Part shown: positions 11,207 to 24,039 of the stretch, in pieces
How the letters are laid out: each line of letters begins with the position of its first letter
Numbering within the stretch: the first letter of the stretch is position 1
Translations under genes and position numbers: made by a program
From: Psoroptes ovis
Taxonomy: Eukaryota; Arthropoda; Arachnida; Sarcoptiformes; Psoroptidae
NCBI GenBank assembly: GCA_002943765.1
Contig: PQWQ01000009.1
Location: 992,001-1,056,000 of the forward strand
Length of the DNA: 64,000 bases
Direction: 5' to 3'
Notes under the pieces: model-generated
Seen by the model: only the letters and a program-made list of their open reading frames with translations
Database searches by the model: none
Told to the model about the DNA's origin: nothing

Positions 11207-12340
11207 TTATTCTTCATTGAATGGATAATCAGGATGACTTTTCAATCCATCAATATCATATATTCTTTCTTTTTCTTCAATCGTTTCGATTCGTTGCATT
11301 TCATCGGGAGTTAATTCAAAATCAAATAATTGTATATTCGATTGGATACGTTTTGGATTTGAACTTTTCACTACGATCGGTACCGATCGTTGTAATTGCC
11401 AACGCATCGCTACATGTGCACTACTTTTATTATGATTTTTACCAATTTGTACTAAAATTGGATTATTTAGCAATTGTTTATCAGCACGACGTATCGGTGC
11501 ATATGCTTGCATTAATATTTGATTTTCCATTAAATATTTTAATAATTTTTGTTGTTTCAAATTTGGATGTGATTCAACCTAAATCATTTGTTATAAATTC
11601 AATTATATTTGATAAATTAAATGAATTTCAATCCTCTGTACCTGATCAATGACTGGTTTGATTGTTGCTTTCGATAATAATGTTCGTATTTGTCGACGAT
11701 TAAAATTAGAAACGCCGATTGAACATGCATAACCTTTACGTGAAGCTTCTTCCATTGCTTTCCATGATTCAACGTAGGAATCTTTTTGCCATGTTCTTGG
11801 TATTATTGAACCATTTTGATATTTAGGATAATTTTCACCGTTTTCAGTGAAACCAGTTGGATAATGTAATAAAGCTAAATCTAAATATGATAACCGCAAT
11901 CTTTGCAGTGATCTTTCAATACTTTTAATGACACTACGTTTTGAAAAATGATTGCACCAAACTTTTGTGGTTATAAATAAATCATCACGTTTGACTAAAC
12001 CTTCTTTGAACATTTCCATCAGGATATCGCCAATCATTTTTTCATTACCATAAATATCGGCTGTATCGATTAATCTATAACCGGACATTACGGCTGATCT
12101 TATTGCCAATTTGACAGCTGTATCATTACCTAATTGATATGTACCGAATGCAACGATCGGCAGACAATGGCCATTATTCATAATAAGTTGTATCGATGTT
12201 GATCCATCACTATGTGGATGACGAACAAATTGTCCAAAATTCGGTGAATTATAATTCAAATGATGAACATCGACAACAACAACAAACACTGAAAATAATA
12301 ATATGACTAATGTGAAAGTAATTTGAGATGATTTTAGCAT
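11207..12340 (-). CDS. Aldo-keto reductase with N-terminal signal/anchor, copy 1
   Basis: NADPH-dependent carbonyl reductase of the aldo-keto reductase superfamily. Two exons, 12340-11642 and 11578-11207 (intron CAG/GTACAG..TTTAG, phase 0), give about 356 residues. The first ATG is at 12340; the upstream in-frame TTG is not used here. The N-terminus MLKSSQITFTLVILLFSVFV is a clear signal peptide or anchor, unusual because most family members are cytosolic. Barrel motifs follow in order: LPIVAFGTYQLG, YRLIDTADIYGNE (Asp and catalytic Tyr), FITTKVW (catalytic Lys), LDLALLHYP (His), IGVSNF, AYAPIRR and VPIVVKSSNPKRI (NADPH phosphate-binding Lys/Arg region). Active-site residues look intact. It resembles the gene at 41439-42640 in layout but is clearly diverged. 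The substrate cannot be read from the sequence. Confidence 0.9.
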
Positions 12341-13728
12341 ATTTTCAATTTTTTTATTTTTCAATTTTCAATTTTTTTTTTGAACTATGATGATTGAACG
12401 AATCGATTGTGATTGATTGATTAAACTAAGCTATGCTATTTGCATGGCTTTTTATTGATTTTCTTCAGGCAATCTGGCAAAGAAAAAAAAATTATGAACA
12501 AACATTGATAAAAATGAAAAAAAAATTGTTTCGAAGAAACATCAAACAAAAGAAATGATTAATTCATTTACTTCTTCTTCTTCTTCTTCAATTTCTTCTA
12601 TTTCTTTAATCAATATCGATGATGAATGATAGGGCTGCATTTATATGTCTTATACATTGGCAGCAGCAGCAGCCAAAAATTTTTAAAAGAAATTCAAGGA
12701 TTTAAAAGCAGTAAAACCTTGAATATTTTAATAATTTAATAATTTTTTAATGCTTAAATATCGGAGGGAAATTAATAATATTCAAACGGTAGTTTTTTTT
12801 GAATGAATAATTTTAATGATTTCCAATTTTTAAAATCATTTTTTTAAATGCATTGACCACCGAACGAACGAATGGTGATATAGTGAGGGTTAAATGATTT
12901 TTAAATGATCTTTTTTCAACTGATATTTCTGTACTGCAAAAAAATTAAAAATTCCAATGTTATGCAAATTGATTATTCGATTGGTAATGAACTATTCAAC
13001 TGATGATTTGCCGCATCGAAAATCCTTGAATAATGAAAAAAAAAAATGCGACAACAATCGATTAATGATTTGAAAATTTTTTTATTTTTTGAATAAAATA
13101 AAATAATCAATCGATTGATTGAATTGATTGAATTTAATTTGAAATTTTTTCCTTTAATTTTAATTAAAAAAATATTTAATTATTTTCCAAATATTTAAAT
13201 TGTTTAAAACATTTGAAAATTTGAATAATATATTTCTTCAATGAAAAATACTTTTATTAATTCATTTTATTCAGTGTATGCCAATGTATTTATTGGTCGT
13301 CTATTGATGTTTGTATGAGTCTTTGGAATTGTCATTTTCTTTCTTGTTCTTCTTCCATGATCAAGGAAGCTTTACTGTTAATTTTAATTTGTTTGTATAT
13401 AATGTGATTGCATATTGAAACCAAAATAATGTTAATTGAAACAATTTGAACAATTTTTTGTTTGTTTGTTTGTTTTGTTTTGAATATTACAACATATATT
13501 ATTCTATAAAATTATAAATACATTTAATCGATGTGTAATAACAATTAATCAATTTATTTATTTTATAAATTCATAACAACAACGACGAAACAAATGAAAA
13601 ATATGAACAACAATATGAATCAACAATAATAATAATGATAATAAAATTTGAAAAATTTGAAAATTTTTGTTGATATTGGTCAATAAATTGAATTGAATTT
13701 TGATTTTTTTGTTTGATTTCAATTTTTT
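12341..13728. other. Intergenic, 1.39 kb
   Basis: A+T-rich with short CTT and CAG triplet runs near 12570-12670. No gene recognised. It contains the promoter of the aldo-keto reductase and the 3' UTR of the hydroxylase gene. Confidence 0.4.
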
Positions 13729-14827
13729 TTAATCATTATCCGGTATTAATACTTTCATCGGTGTCAGACTGAGTAAAACATGATGACGTTTAGAATATTT
13801 TGATTTCAGATAACGTTCACTAGTGCCATGAAAATAATCTAAAAATCCCATACGTCCAAAATTTTGATTGAACCTATTCAAGGGTGATGTGTAATTTTAA
13901 TAAAAATTGATTTTAAAAATTTTCAAACATTTATTAAAAACATACATTAAATGATGATAATCATGAAATTCTGGTGATGGTAATAATGGAAAATGATAGC
14001 CTGAATGATCATTCAATGTAACAATATGAACAATAATTAACCATATAGCAATAATACTGCGATGGCTACACATCACAAATGGTCCAGTTAATACAGGCAC
14101 TAAATTGGCTAAAAAATGTTCAATTGGATGACAATATAATGCTGATATGGCTATCGGTGATTGCCAACGATGATGAATTTTATGAATAATACGATAAAAT
14201 AATCTATGATGTAATAAACGATGTAAGTAGTAGAATAAAGTTTCTTGAATAAATACAAAAACAATTAAATGATATATTATTGTTAATACAGGAGGCACAC
14301 GATAATTATTATCGAATGGTAAATAATTCATTAATTCAAATGCTAACATTGTTGTTATTGTTTGAACAGTTATCTGATTCCATAGGGCTATTTTTGCTGT
14401 TTCAATTATTTCATTCAATGTAATCTATTTGTAATTGTGATTGTTATGATATAAAATGACAATTATTGAATAAATCACTGAAAATGAAGTATCAAGCATC
14501 TTATATACTTACTGGATTATTATTATCTTGTATTTTATAACGATATAAAAATTTTGGCCATTGAAAATAATCAATAAATGTATAAAATGATCCAATCAGC
14601 CAAAATGTACACATTGTTAATGACATTGCTGATAATGTTTGTGAAATGATTGATGTTTGATCGAAATTTGATTCAAATTTATCGAATAAACATTGTATCC
14701 AATTACGTACTGGTTCAGAGATTTGATCGGTAAATATTGTTATTACATTATTTATATAATTATCATCACTGCTATTAAATTGTAATAATTTTGTTGATTT
14801 ATTTTGATCTAATTTTAATGATGACAT
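13729..14827 (-). CDS. FAXDC2: Fatty acid hydroxylase/sterol desaturase family, FAXDC2-like
   Basis: Membrane di-iron oxygenase of the fatty acid hydroxylase superfamily; relatives act in sterol and sphingolipid synthesis in the ER. Three exons: 14827-14513, 14424-13946 and 13873-13729 (phases 0 and 2), about 312 residues. The histidine clusters that bind the two irons are present: HRLLHH, HKIHHRW, a His in HPIEHFLANLVPVLTGP and HDYHHLMFNQNFGRMG. SPEFHDYHH together with LDYFHGTSERY and HVLLSLTPM near the end match the FAXDC2 branch better than C5 or C4 sterol enzymes. Hydrophobic segments precede and lie between the clusters. The start at 14827 is chosen because it gives the family's usual length; the open frame runs further up to 15127 and an alternative first exon is possible (an acceptor-like CTTCACAG lies just upstream). 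Confidence 0.88.
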
Positions 14828-15409
14828 TATTCTTGTTTCATATTTCAATAATGAAGAAGAAGAAGATGTAAATGAATCTGTGAAGAATGAAAAATACAAA
14901 CGAAAATTAAAAATTGAATTAAAATCAAATTTAATAGAATCGAAGAAGTGTAGTTTTATAAGTAAGAATATGAAAATAATCATTTGATAAAGAAAATTGT
15001 GTAGAACCAGGAACAAATTGCAAAATAAATCAAATTTTTTTTGCAATAATTGATTGAAATCACTTGCCGATATAACAATGTCAAATTTCAATGTAATTAT
15101 CATTGTGTAAATAAACATCATAAACAAATTGTATACCTTTTTATAGAAATGATAATGGTGATAATATTGTGATGATTATTATCAAAAAAAAAAAAAAACA
15201 AAATTTTAACTCTTTGATAGACAAACAATTACACCCTCTGTGTGTGTTTGAAATGATTCAAATTTCAAATTTGATTTTGATGAAAAAAAAACACAAACAA
15301 TGCTTTTTTAATGTAACGGTACGAAAAAATCCCCGCATTAAAAACTGTAAATCATTTAAGGTGGTCGAATTTGTTGGAAATTTTTTTCCGCTTTCGTTTC
15401 CACATGGTT
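14828..15409. other. Upstream region of the FAXDC2-like gene
   Basis: An open minus-strand frame extends through 14828-15127 but its translation is hydrophobic and Asn/Phe-rich with no conserved motif; it is probably 5' UTR or an unspliced leader. The rest is A+T-rich up to the LTR element. Confidence 0.4.
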
Positions 15410-15539
15410 TGAATTAATTGATTTGTTTATAACACGTCATTGGTTCATTTTTGTTGGTTGGTTCGATAATTCGAACATTGTTTAAAATATAAATTCAGAA
15501 GTTTTGAATATAAATAAATTGAATTTTGCTACGCAAACA
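15410..15539 (+). repeat. Left LTR
   Basis: About 130 bp, starting TGAATTAATTG and ending TACGCAAACA (TG..CA ends). The core GGTTCGATAATTCGAACATT and the following 25 bp are shared with the right LTR. Confidence 0.75.
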
Positions 15540-15604
15540 GAAACGAAAATATTTTTTTCAACAAATTCTTAATATATCGTAAAGTTTATCGTTTTGTCGT
15601 TATT

Positions 15605-16199
15605 ATGCAATCCGCTCCTGGAGCCGTCGCTTTCGAAACCGTCGTGAATAACGCAGCTGGTGGAGACGAAATCGAAAATCGCAATGAATCCGAATTATGC
15701 GACGAAGAAAATTCAGAATTAGCGTCAACTAGCGGAATATCTAGCGTCAGGGGTCGTCGAAAACCGTCGTCGTAGTCAAGACAGCATGACCATCGTTCAA
15801 ATCGCATCGTCCATCCGACCATTCCAAAATAGTGTAGCCGAATGGCCAGCGTTTAAGATTCGAATCGAATCATCGATCCTAAATCGAGATGATCTGTCAG
15901 AACCGTCGAAATGTGCCTTGATTTCTGGACTTCTACGTGGAGAAGCTCTTTCGCTATGGAATAGACACGAAATATCTGGTAAACGTCTTGAACATTTTTT
16001 ATATTATTTGAATTTATTTAAGAATGTAATGAAATTGTAGATCTCGCAATATCTAAGTCGATTGGCCAAAATGAAAGAGGGAACATCGACAGAAATTAAA
16101 GTAGGCGACTGGGTGCTGGTCCCTGGTGTTATGAGTAAAAGATGCAAGGGGCCTTTAGGAAAAATCGAAGAAACATTCATGGGTTCGGATGGTATTTGA
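15605..16199 (+). pseudogene. Remnant Gag-Pol reading frame of the BEL/Pao element
   Basis: Three pieces in different frames. 15605-15775 opens with MQSAPGAVAFETVVNN, is acidic and stops at TAG. 15786-16040 has SVAEWPAFKIRIESS and LISGLLRGEALSLW, matching the Gag-like segment of BEL/Pao elements. 16041-16199 has ISQYLSRLAKMKEG and VGDWVLVPGV..GPLGKIEETF.GSDG, matching the small C-terminal domain found after the integrase core (DUF5641-like). The join falls where most of Pol should be. It is broken by frameshifts and stops. Confidence 0.7.
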
Positions 16200-16200
16200 T

Positions 16201-16234
16201 TGAATTTATGATTTTTTTTTATAACACATCATCG

Positions 16235-16269
<35 letters not shown>

Positions 16270-16356
16270 GTTCGATAATTCGAACATTGTTTAAAATATA
16301 AATTCAGAAGTTTGAATAAAAATAAATACTTCGTACTGTAATTTTGTACGCAAACA
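16201..16356 (+). repeat. Right LTR
   Basis: About 156 bp, starting TGAATTTATGATT and ending GTACGCAAACA. It is longer than the left copy mainly because of a poly-T run (about 16239-16268) and an insertion before the end. Point differences show the copy is not new. Confidence 0.75.
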
Positions 16357-18732
16357 ATTTTATGTTTGAAAATTTAAATTATTGCTGGTATTTTCGAAAA
16401 CATTCATTTCTTGCTGATATTTTCTAAAACCGAAACAATAATTTCGATTATTATTAATACACTATTAATTAAATAAGACTGTAGCTGAATGTGAATCTTG
16501 TAAAGTATTACTTTTGAATGTAATGTATTTTCAGATCAAATCGAAAAATCTTACCGTCACAATTGATTTAAATTTGAATGCTAACGAATCGTTGCTGTTG
16601 TTGATTATGTAAGAAAGATTTGTTAATTAAATCGTTGTTCATTGTTTGAATAGGAAGCAAATTGAAAAAAAGGAATTTCGGTATCATAAAACACAAATAC
16701 ACACATGAATTTACATCATAATCTCATCATTGATTGAATGAATCGAATAATGTCACTTGAATAATTGTCGGTATTTATTTATTTGTCGATATTTCAGAAA
16801 TGATTTTAAATAAAATCAAATGACAAGGTCATCATCAAAAATAAATAATCAAAATATATGTGGATCATTTCACAATTTATTTAATCAATTATTTCTTTAG
16901 ATACATTCGATACACACAAACAATTAGATTACTTTGAAAATATGATAATAAATATATTAATTGGTATCTAAATCAATTAAAATAATAATAATAATAATGA
17001 TAATTAATGTTGAATGTCAATCATATAAACAATTAATAATAATAAAATATACGTATAGGTGTGCTTTTGAGTGTATATCAATTTTTCAATCATATTATGG
17101 ACAATTCAATTCAATCATATTGTCTATTATTTATTATCATTGATATTTAAAACATATATACAGACACACACAGACAAACATATTTACGATACCATAGTGA
17201 TGATAATGATGTATTAATGAATGAATTAATATAAATAAATGTATTATTATAAATAGTTGAGATAATAATCTATGAATATTTGATCACCTAAACCTTTTTG
17301 TGAAATGGTAACCAAAATATTAATTTCAATGTTGGTTATAATGATGAAATTTGAAAATTTCAAATGGCAAACAATAGTCTCTAGTTGTTCGTTTGATTGT
17401 GGATATTGTTATTTTGAATTATAGATACACAAATGCATTCAATATTATCATAGATTTATCATAAATTGATCATTTTTAAAAAATTTAAAATTTAAAATTA
17501 ATTTTTTTTCAAAAATCGAATAAAATCAACATTAATTTGTAGCTTTAAATTCATTTATTCAATGAATTGAATTGAACATGTCAACATGAATTGAATGATG
17601 ATATTTAAAATATATTGAAAGCTATTTTGCTGCTTTAAGCTGCTGCTGCTGTTGTGGCAAACATTTGATGACACAGCCAAAAAAAAAAATCAAAAATCTC
17701 AAAGATAATCAGTAACAAACTAATGTATTATTTACATTGTCAATTATTGACGATACAATCAATAATGCAACAAATAACTACGACAAGTTTTTTTTTAAAA
17801 AATAATAATAATTGTCAAAAAATACATACCAAAAAATATCGAAATTATATTGGAAATATAACTCATTGATTTTCATTGAAGCCATTGAAAATGAATGGCA
17901 AAAATTTTTTGACAATTTTTGCTGTTAAAGATCATTGATTATTACAATTACAATAATAATTGAACACATTGTACAAATTGTCAATGTGCATTTATAAACA
18001 CACAGTGTTTTTTCAATGAAGAAAATGTAAAAAAAAACTGGAAAAAATCTAAAAACTCTTCTTTAACTTTGAATAATTATTGTGATATTATCATCGTGAT
18101 CGTCAGTGTCATCTTTTTCAATGATAATTTGGTTAATTGGACAAGAAACTTTTCCAATATTTTTTGAAGAGAAACAGGAGAAATATTGAACATTTGTTGT
18201 GCTGTTGTTATTTTCATAGATTTCATTGATTTTCGAATATTTAATATTAAAAAAAATCACGGCAAAAAATGGCAGATATTTTCATATTTGAATAATTTTT
18301 AGTGTAAATATTCAAATAAATCAAATAATAAATCAATGAATGAACACAACAAATTCAAAGTTTAAATTTTTTCAAATAGCCTTTGATTTATATTGATTTT
18401 GCTAGGGGAAAATTTGAAATTTTCTCAGGATAAAACAAACAAACATTTAAAATTGATTGAAAACGAATCAAACACTGAGCCAAAACACTGATTGTAAATT
18501 CAATGATTCATTCAATTTATTAAATTGATTTCGTTCACACGAATTCAACTCAAATAAAATATTGAAATGAAAATCAAATAAATCACATTCGGTTCCTTAT
18601 TTGTCGTATGTTTGTTTTAAAAATTTCAAATTATTTAAAAATCATAAATTCATGCAGACAAACGTTTGAATCAGGGTTCAATGTGGTTCGATGTGCTACG
18701 AAAATCGGCGAAACACAGAGACGAGTATGAAA
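16357..18732. other. Intergenic, A+T-rich
   Basis: No gene recognised. It contains TAA/AAT runs (about 16980-17000). Short ORFs (for example at 16961 and 18063) have low-complexity translations. Confidence 0.35.
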
Positions 18733-18857
18733 CACGTGTAATCATTGAAATTTGAAATGTTTGAGTGATTAAAACTGGTAAATGAAAGCACGTACGAGCA
18801 CGTTTGAACGTGCATTAATTAATTAACTGATTAATTAATTAACCAATTAATTAATAC
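18733..18857. promoter_or_regulatory. CACGT(G) cluster beside a TTAATTAA block
   Basis: A perfect CACGTG E-box at 18733-18738. About 55 bp further on, 18788-18813 holds three more CACGT/ACGTG cores in an imperfect inverted repeat. Straight after it, 18814-18857 is a run of ATTAATTA units, the core bound by homeodomains. The patch is richer in G+C than its surroundings. A regulatory role is inferred from motif density only. Confidence 0.3.
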
Positions 18858-19393
18858 ATTTAATTCTTTTGATTATTTCAAATTGAAGAATCAACAAATG
18901 TTTGATCATTTGTTGATTTATTTATTTGATTAATTCAATTTCATTTCTGTAAATCATCATCATTGAAAATTCATAACAAATGTTTACCGTTTGTTATTGT
19001 TGTTGTTGTTGACATTTGAATGAATTGAATTTTGAATGAATTTTGAATAATCATTGGTGAAATATCACAATATGAAAAAATAAATGTGTCACACATATGT
19101 TTTTTCAATGCATTTGTTTTTTTTGCTTTTGCAAAACTCATATGTGTAATTTGGTAAATTGAAAACTATACAATCATATATAACTCAATATAAAAGTGCA
19201 CACATTGAATTGAAATAAACTGGAAAAAATCACAAATTTCTTGTGAATTCATTCATTATCTTTCGATCATTTTTTTATGACTGAATTATTATGGAGAAGG
19301 AAAAAAATAATTTTCAAATATATTTTTTTTCTTGGAATTTGTGAAAAAGCAAAAAAAAAAAAAAAATTTGAAATTGATTTTTGTATTTGGCGG

Positions 19394-19406
19394 CTACAGA
19401 TGGCGT
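19394..19406 (+). promoter_or_regulatory. CTCF-like motif (CTACAGATGGCGT)
   Basis: It matches the arthropod CTCF core AGATGGCG. It is one of five strong sites of this kind spread over 19.4-33.0 kb. By motif only. Confidence 0.3.
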
Positions 19407-20596
19407 CATGACATTTGTGGATTTTCGATTTTTTTTTCAAATTTTAATTTTATTTAATTTCAATTAATTATTTTTATTAATTAAAAATTGATTAATTAAT
19501 TAATGAAATTTTCATTAATTTCTGTAATTAAAATGAATTAAAGGACAACTTACTCGAATTTCAGTGCAAGAAAGTCATGTGTTTCTTGTTGATCAATCAA
19601 TCAATTAATCAATCGATCAAATATCAAACAACAACAATAATAATAATGATGATTGATATTGAAATCGATGGAAAATGGAAATTGAAAGAATGGCAAAACA
19701 CATGAATTGATCATGTATCGATCAACGAAGAAATGCACCAAAATTTTAAATCTGAATTTTTCTGAATATTTCAATATATGGATTTTTTCAATTATTCAAA
19801 AAAATATTCGCATTGGAAAACACTACCAGTAATAAGCCATTGAATAATAAACGTAGATTCTGCAAATTCTTTTCAAATAAAATTTTCAAGAATTTCAAAA
19901 TTGAATCAATCTTTTAAGCAATTTCAAATCAATATACATGAAGCCACTATTCGAAGGGTTTGGTTTTCTTTTTTTCGGTTCTTCGAGTAGAAATAATATT
20001 AAACCATTTTATAATAAAATAATAATAATCATGAATAACCATTGGTTGGCCCATAAAAACAAAAACTAATAATTTTCTTTGTTATTGAAAAATTGAAAAA
20101 ATGAATGGTACATAAAATCAAATTTTGATTTTGATTTTAAAAGGAAAATTTAATTTTCCGTATACGAAAAAACCCTGAATCATTATTATATAATAATAAT
20201 ATTTGGAAAAACAAAATATTCAATTTTCAAATCATTTTTACGAAATGAGAGAATATCAAAACTCCAATTCCATGTCTCCTTATACTTGGTCCGCATTTCA
20301 TTTGTTCAATATTAAATTTTATTACCCAAAGAAAATTAATCATTGGAAACAAAGTTTCTTTATTTTTCAAAATAGAAATATCCAAAATTCATTCAGGGTT
20401 ACAACTCTGCACCAAACGAGAAAATTTTTGATCATTTTCAGTCATCAAACTTGCTCATCCCGCACGAGACTCGGGCATTTTGCATTAATTTTTACACGAC
20501 ACTGACAGTTTCAATGCAATGTTTTACCAATAAATTTGTGACCATTTATTTGGCCCCGAAATTCTGTTATTTTGAATTATTTAAATTATTATTTCT

Positions 20597-20628
<32 letters not shown>

Positions 20629-20912
20629 CAAATAATATTTATATGAAATATTTGACAAATGTTGTCACACAGAGAATGTGTATCGTCGTTTTGTTGCAAT
20701 AAATATACAAACATACATTGATCGATCGATTTATTGTTTATGATTATTATCATTATCATTATCACCAATAATGATTGATTTTTTAAAGTCATATTTTTTG
20801 TTGTATATTAAATATTCATTGATCGTTATTATTATTGATATTATTGATTGCGTGTTTCGTGTTGATAATTCAGGCAGGTATTCACGGCATTATATTCAAT
20901 GAAATATTCGTA

Positions 20913-20939
20913 TTTTTTTTTTTTTTTTTTTTTTTTTTT
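20913..20939. repeat. Poly-T tract
   Basis: 27 consecutive T. Confidence 0.9.
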
Positions 20940-21928
20940 GTATTATGGTTGTTACAATGGTTTTTTGAACCAGGTGCACAAATAAATATTAATCCAAAGT
21001 GTTCGTTTGCATGCATGTGTGTTGAATGAATTCAATAAAAATTCAGTGAATGATCGATATTTAAATTAATCAAAAAAATGAAGAATATTCTCTTGATATA
21101 CTTACCAATTTGGAAGATTCTTATTTCGTATATTTCGTTTCGTATTTTCAAAAATATTAATTAATCGTCATATGTAATTCATATTTGAAATTTGAAGACT
21201 AAAACAATAATAAAAGAAGTTGAAATCAACTGAATTTATACATTGATTAATGAAAAAGATTATGAATAAATGATCACAATTAATCAGAATTTTGATTTAA
21301 ATTAATTTAAATTTGATTCATTCGAATTCAAAATAAATCACATTCAAAGTTCAAATTTCACAAAATTGTATTCTAATTCGCCATTCGAGCTGCTGAAGAG
21401 TTTCAAAATACAGAATCAAATACAAATTGTTACAAATCTAATCAAATATTCTGATCATAAATCAATCAATGAATTCAATAATAATTTTTAAACAAAATCA
21501 ATGTAAATACAAATATAAATAATTTTCAATTCTGGGATAACAGAATACCCGAATCATTTTTCACTCCTTACCCAGGGAATACAAATTTTCACATATTCAT
21601 ATTCATTAAGGAAGAATAAATAAATAGATTCATCAGAATATATATAATGTGTTCAAATAATACAAAAAATAAAAACTCAATGAACATAACAAATTTACAC
21701 CACCATTATAGACACACACATATAGAGATACCCGAAAAAAATACACCCAATAAAAACCGAAAAAAATATACATAGAAACATCATCATCATCATCATCATC
21801 GTTGAAGCATATTGTTGTTGTTGTTGTTTGAATACACGTTTATTTTAATCTAAATTTTTTTTCGAATTTGAATTTGACACACGGATTTGACTAATTGAAC
21901 TTGTAAAACCCAAAAGGTGAATAATTAT

Positions 21929-21937
21929 CGCCATCTA
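21929..21937 (-). promoter_or_regulatory. CTCF-like motif (CGCCATCTA)
   Basis: The complement reads TAGATGGCG. Motif match only. Confidence 0.28.
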
Positions 21938-22535
21938 TTCAATCAATCATTTATTGATCGAAGCATTATCGATGGTTGTATTCATTCAATCAATCAATCA
22001 ATCAACGGCATTCGTATGCTGCCAAATGATTTTTGAATGATTTTCTATGAAAATTTTGAACGAGAATTTCAATTCAAATCCAGCCGATCAGCCTTTTAAA
22101 TCTATTCAATCAATCAACGATTAAATCAAAATGTTTTTGCTTTATTTGAAATATTTGAATTGGATTTGTGAATCGAACGAAATTAGCTTCGGATTCGGAT
22201 TACTTTTCATTCGTCAATCATCAATATTTCTGTTGATGTTTCTGGTTTCCATCAATCAATCATAATACGATCGACAAGATCGACCATATAAAGCCATTTT
22301 ATTTGAATATATTTCATGCTTTTACGAAATGGAATTTGAGACAAATCTCCACATGAACTTTGTCCTTTGAATTTGTAGTATTTTTTCGATTAAAAAAGCA
22401 AAAATCAAAGTACACAAAGGGCTGCACAGAGTGCATAACTTTTCAATTTAAATCGTTTGATGGCGGCCACATTTCTAAGCCTGCGATTTATGAATGTGAA
22501 TTTCCATATATATGTATGAATGCTTCACGAAGCTC

Positions 22536-22560
22536 CAGCGGAATTGAACAAATTCCGCTG
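22536..22560. other. Perfect 10-bp hairpin
   Basis: CAGCGGAATT, a five-base loop (GAACA), then AATTCCGCTG. A perfect 10-bp stem with half G+C in this A+T-rich stretch is unlikely to be trivial. It has no T-run after it, so it is not an obvious terminator. Role unknown. Confidence 0.55.
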
Positions 22561-23124
22561 ATTCAGGAAAAAAACTGAAAACAAAAATGAATAAACACCA
22601 AAAAAGGGTTAATTGAAAACTTTTGAACAAATGAAAAAATTCTTGATTTTGGAAAAAATATAAAATTTAAATTAATTTTTTTTCGCCATTGAAATGCTTA
22701 AGACCTCTATGCATTCGGAATTATTTCACAATCCCTGCATTCAATTGCGTGATATATGATTTAAATAATAAATAATCATGATAATCATAATAATTGCAAT
22801 GATTTCAATTCAATCTCCCTTGTTTTTATTTTCATGAGAATTTCAATTTTTTGATTTTTTAATTTTTTGCTTTGTTTTAAATCAATGATCAAACCGAGTC
22901 TTTGAATTTGAAATGTGAATTGAAATCAACGTAATCCATTTAATCGTATCGAATGAATGAATGCAGCTGAATCTCATTTAAATCGTTGAATATATAACCA
23001 TATAAATACCAAAAAAAACGAAAATAATGAAAAACTTATGGCAGGCAAAATATTATTATTATTATTAATCATTGACCTTGAATACAAGCATTGATCTTAC
23101 ATAATTCTTGTACAATATTTTGCA

Positions 23125-23147
23125 TGTGTGTGTGTGTGTGTGTGTGC
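23125..23147. repeat. (TG)n dinucleotide repeat
   Basis: A TG run of about 23 bp after TTTTGCA. The same flank precedes the run at 23575. Confidence 0.85.
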
Positions 23148-23574
23148 TTTGTGTCTACCTATTAAGAGACAACATTTCAGTTGATGATCATTGAATTTCA
23201 ATTGAATTTTGCCAGAAAATGAATCAAAATCGATTCATTGAATTCCTATTGGAATGAAAAGAATTCAAAGACTTTTCAAACAGATTTTCAAGTGTTTTTG
23301 ATATATCATGATATCCGAATTTGAATTCAACCAGATTTTGGATTCATTTATGATTCAACTGGATTTCTTGAAGTGATTTGCTTGGAATTTTTCTTGGAAA
23401 CTGCCTCAAATTTCAAGCTGAATTTAGGTTCTCGAAATTCGATGACAGCCTAACTGAATCTCAGTAAGTTATTAGTCGGATCTTTCTGGTCCAGACTTGA
23501 TCCATTTGTTTTCCATATTGTTCTAGACATGAAATTTATTGAGATAAAAAATCAAAATCTTGATAAATTTTGCA

Positions 23575-23593
23575 TGTGTGTGTGTGTGTGTGT
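23575..23593. repeat. (TG)n dinucleotide repeat
   Basis: A TG run of about 19 bp after TTTTGCA. Confidence 0.85.
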
Positions 23594-24029
23594 TGTGTAG
23601 GTGTATGTTTGACCTGTTTTATTTCTAATTTTGTCTCAAAATTTATCCATTTTTTAAAGCAAAAAATACGAAAATCTCTTCAAAAATATAATAATCAATA
23701 TTTCCGATTACGTATTTGATAAATATTTGATTTTAATCAAATCATAAATATGAGAAAAAAAAAGTTAATCCAATTTGATGAATTAGTTTATTCAATCATT
23801 TTGCTCATTATTATTATTATTCCACGATTACATCAAGCAAGGGATCAACTTGATGCATGATCAATGCTTCATAATAATTCAAAATCAAAGCTTCTTAATT
23901 TGAAATTCTTTAATTAGAATTCAAGATTTAATTAAAGGACATTTTAATTAATTAATTAATAGAAATTATTAATATTTACATAAATACATAAACAAAACGA
24001 AAAAATTGCTCACTCAACAAAAACATTAA

Positions 24030-24039
24030 CGCCCTCTAT
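24030..24039 (-). promoter_or_regulatory. CTCF-like motif (CGCCCTCTAT)
   Basis: The complement ATAGAGGGCG matches the AGAGGGCG variant of the CTCF core. Motif match only. Confidence 0.28.

Larger units (their letters stand above)
15410..16356 (+). mobile_element. Collapsed BEL/Pao-type LTR retrotransposon
   Basis: About 950 bp bounded by two related direct repeats (LTRs). Inside are a stretch resembling a Gag start and, directly after it, a piece resembling the C-terminal integrase-side domain of BEL/Pao polyproteins. Protease, reverse transcriptase, RNase H and the integrase core are absent. The order Gag - Pol tail and the close spacing show a large internal deletion, so the copy is not self-sufficient. 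I did not find a matching target-site duplication. Confidence 0.75.
18858..22535. other. Intergenic
   Basis: A+T-rich, with a poly-T run (20913-20939), AAT runs near 20600-20630 and a TATAAAAG at about 19189. Two CGCCATCT-type motifs are listed separately. No gene recognised. Confidence 0.35.

Noticed and set aside
11221..11652. Plus-strand ORF of 143 residues
   Set aside because: Antisense shadow of the aldo-keto reductase exons.
15410..16356. Active LTR retrotransposon
   Set aside because: No reverse transcriptase or integrase core, frames broken, LTRs diverged.
22360..22578. 72-residue plus-strand ORF with a Cys-containing middle
   Set aside because: No signal, no domain, no splice partners, and it overlaps the 22536 hairpin; most likely chance.
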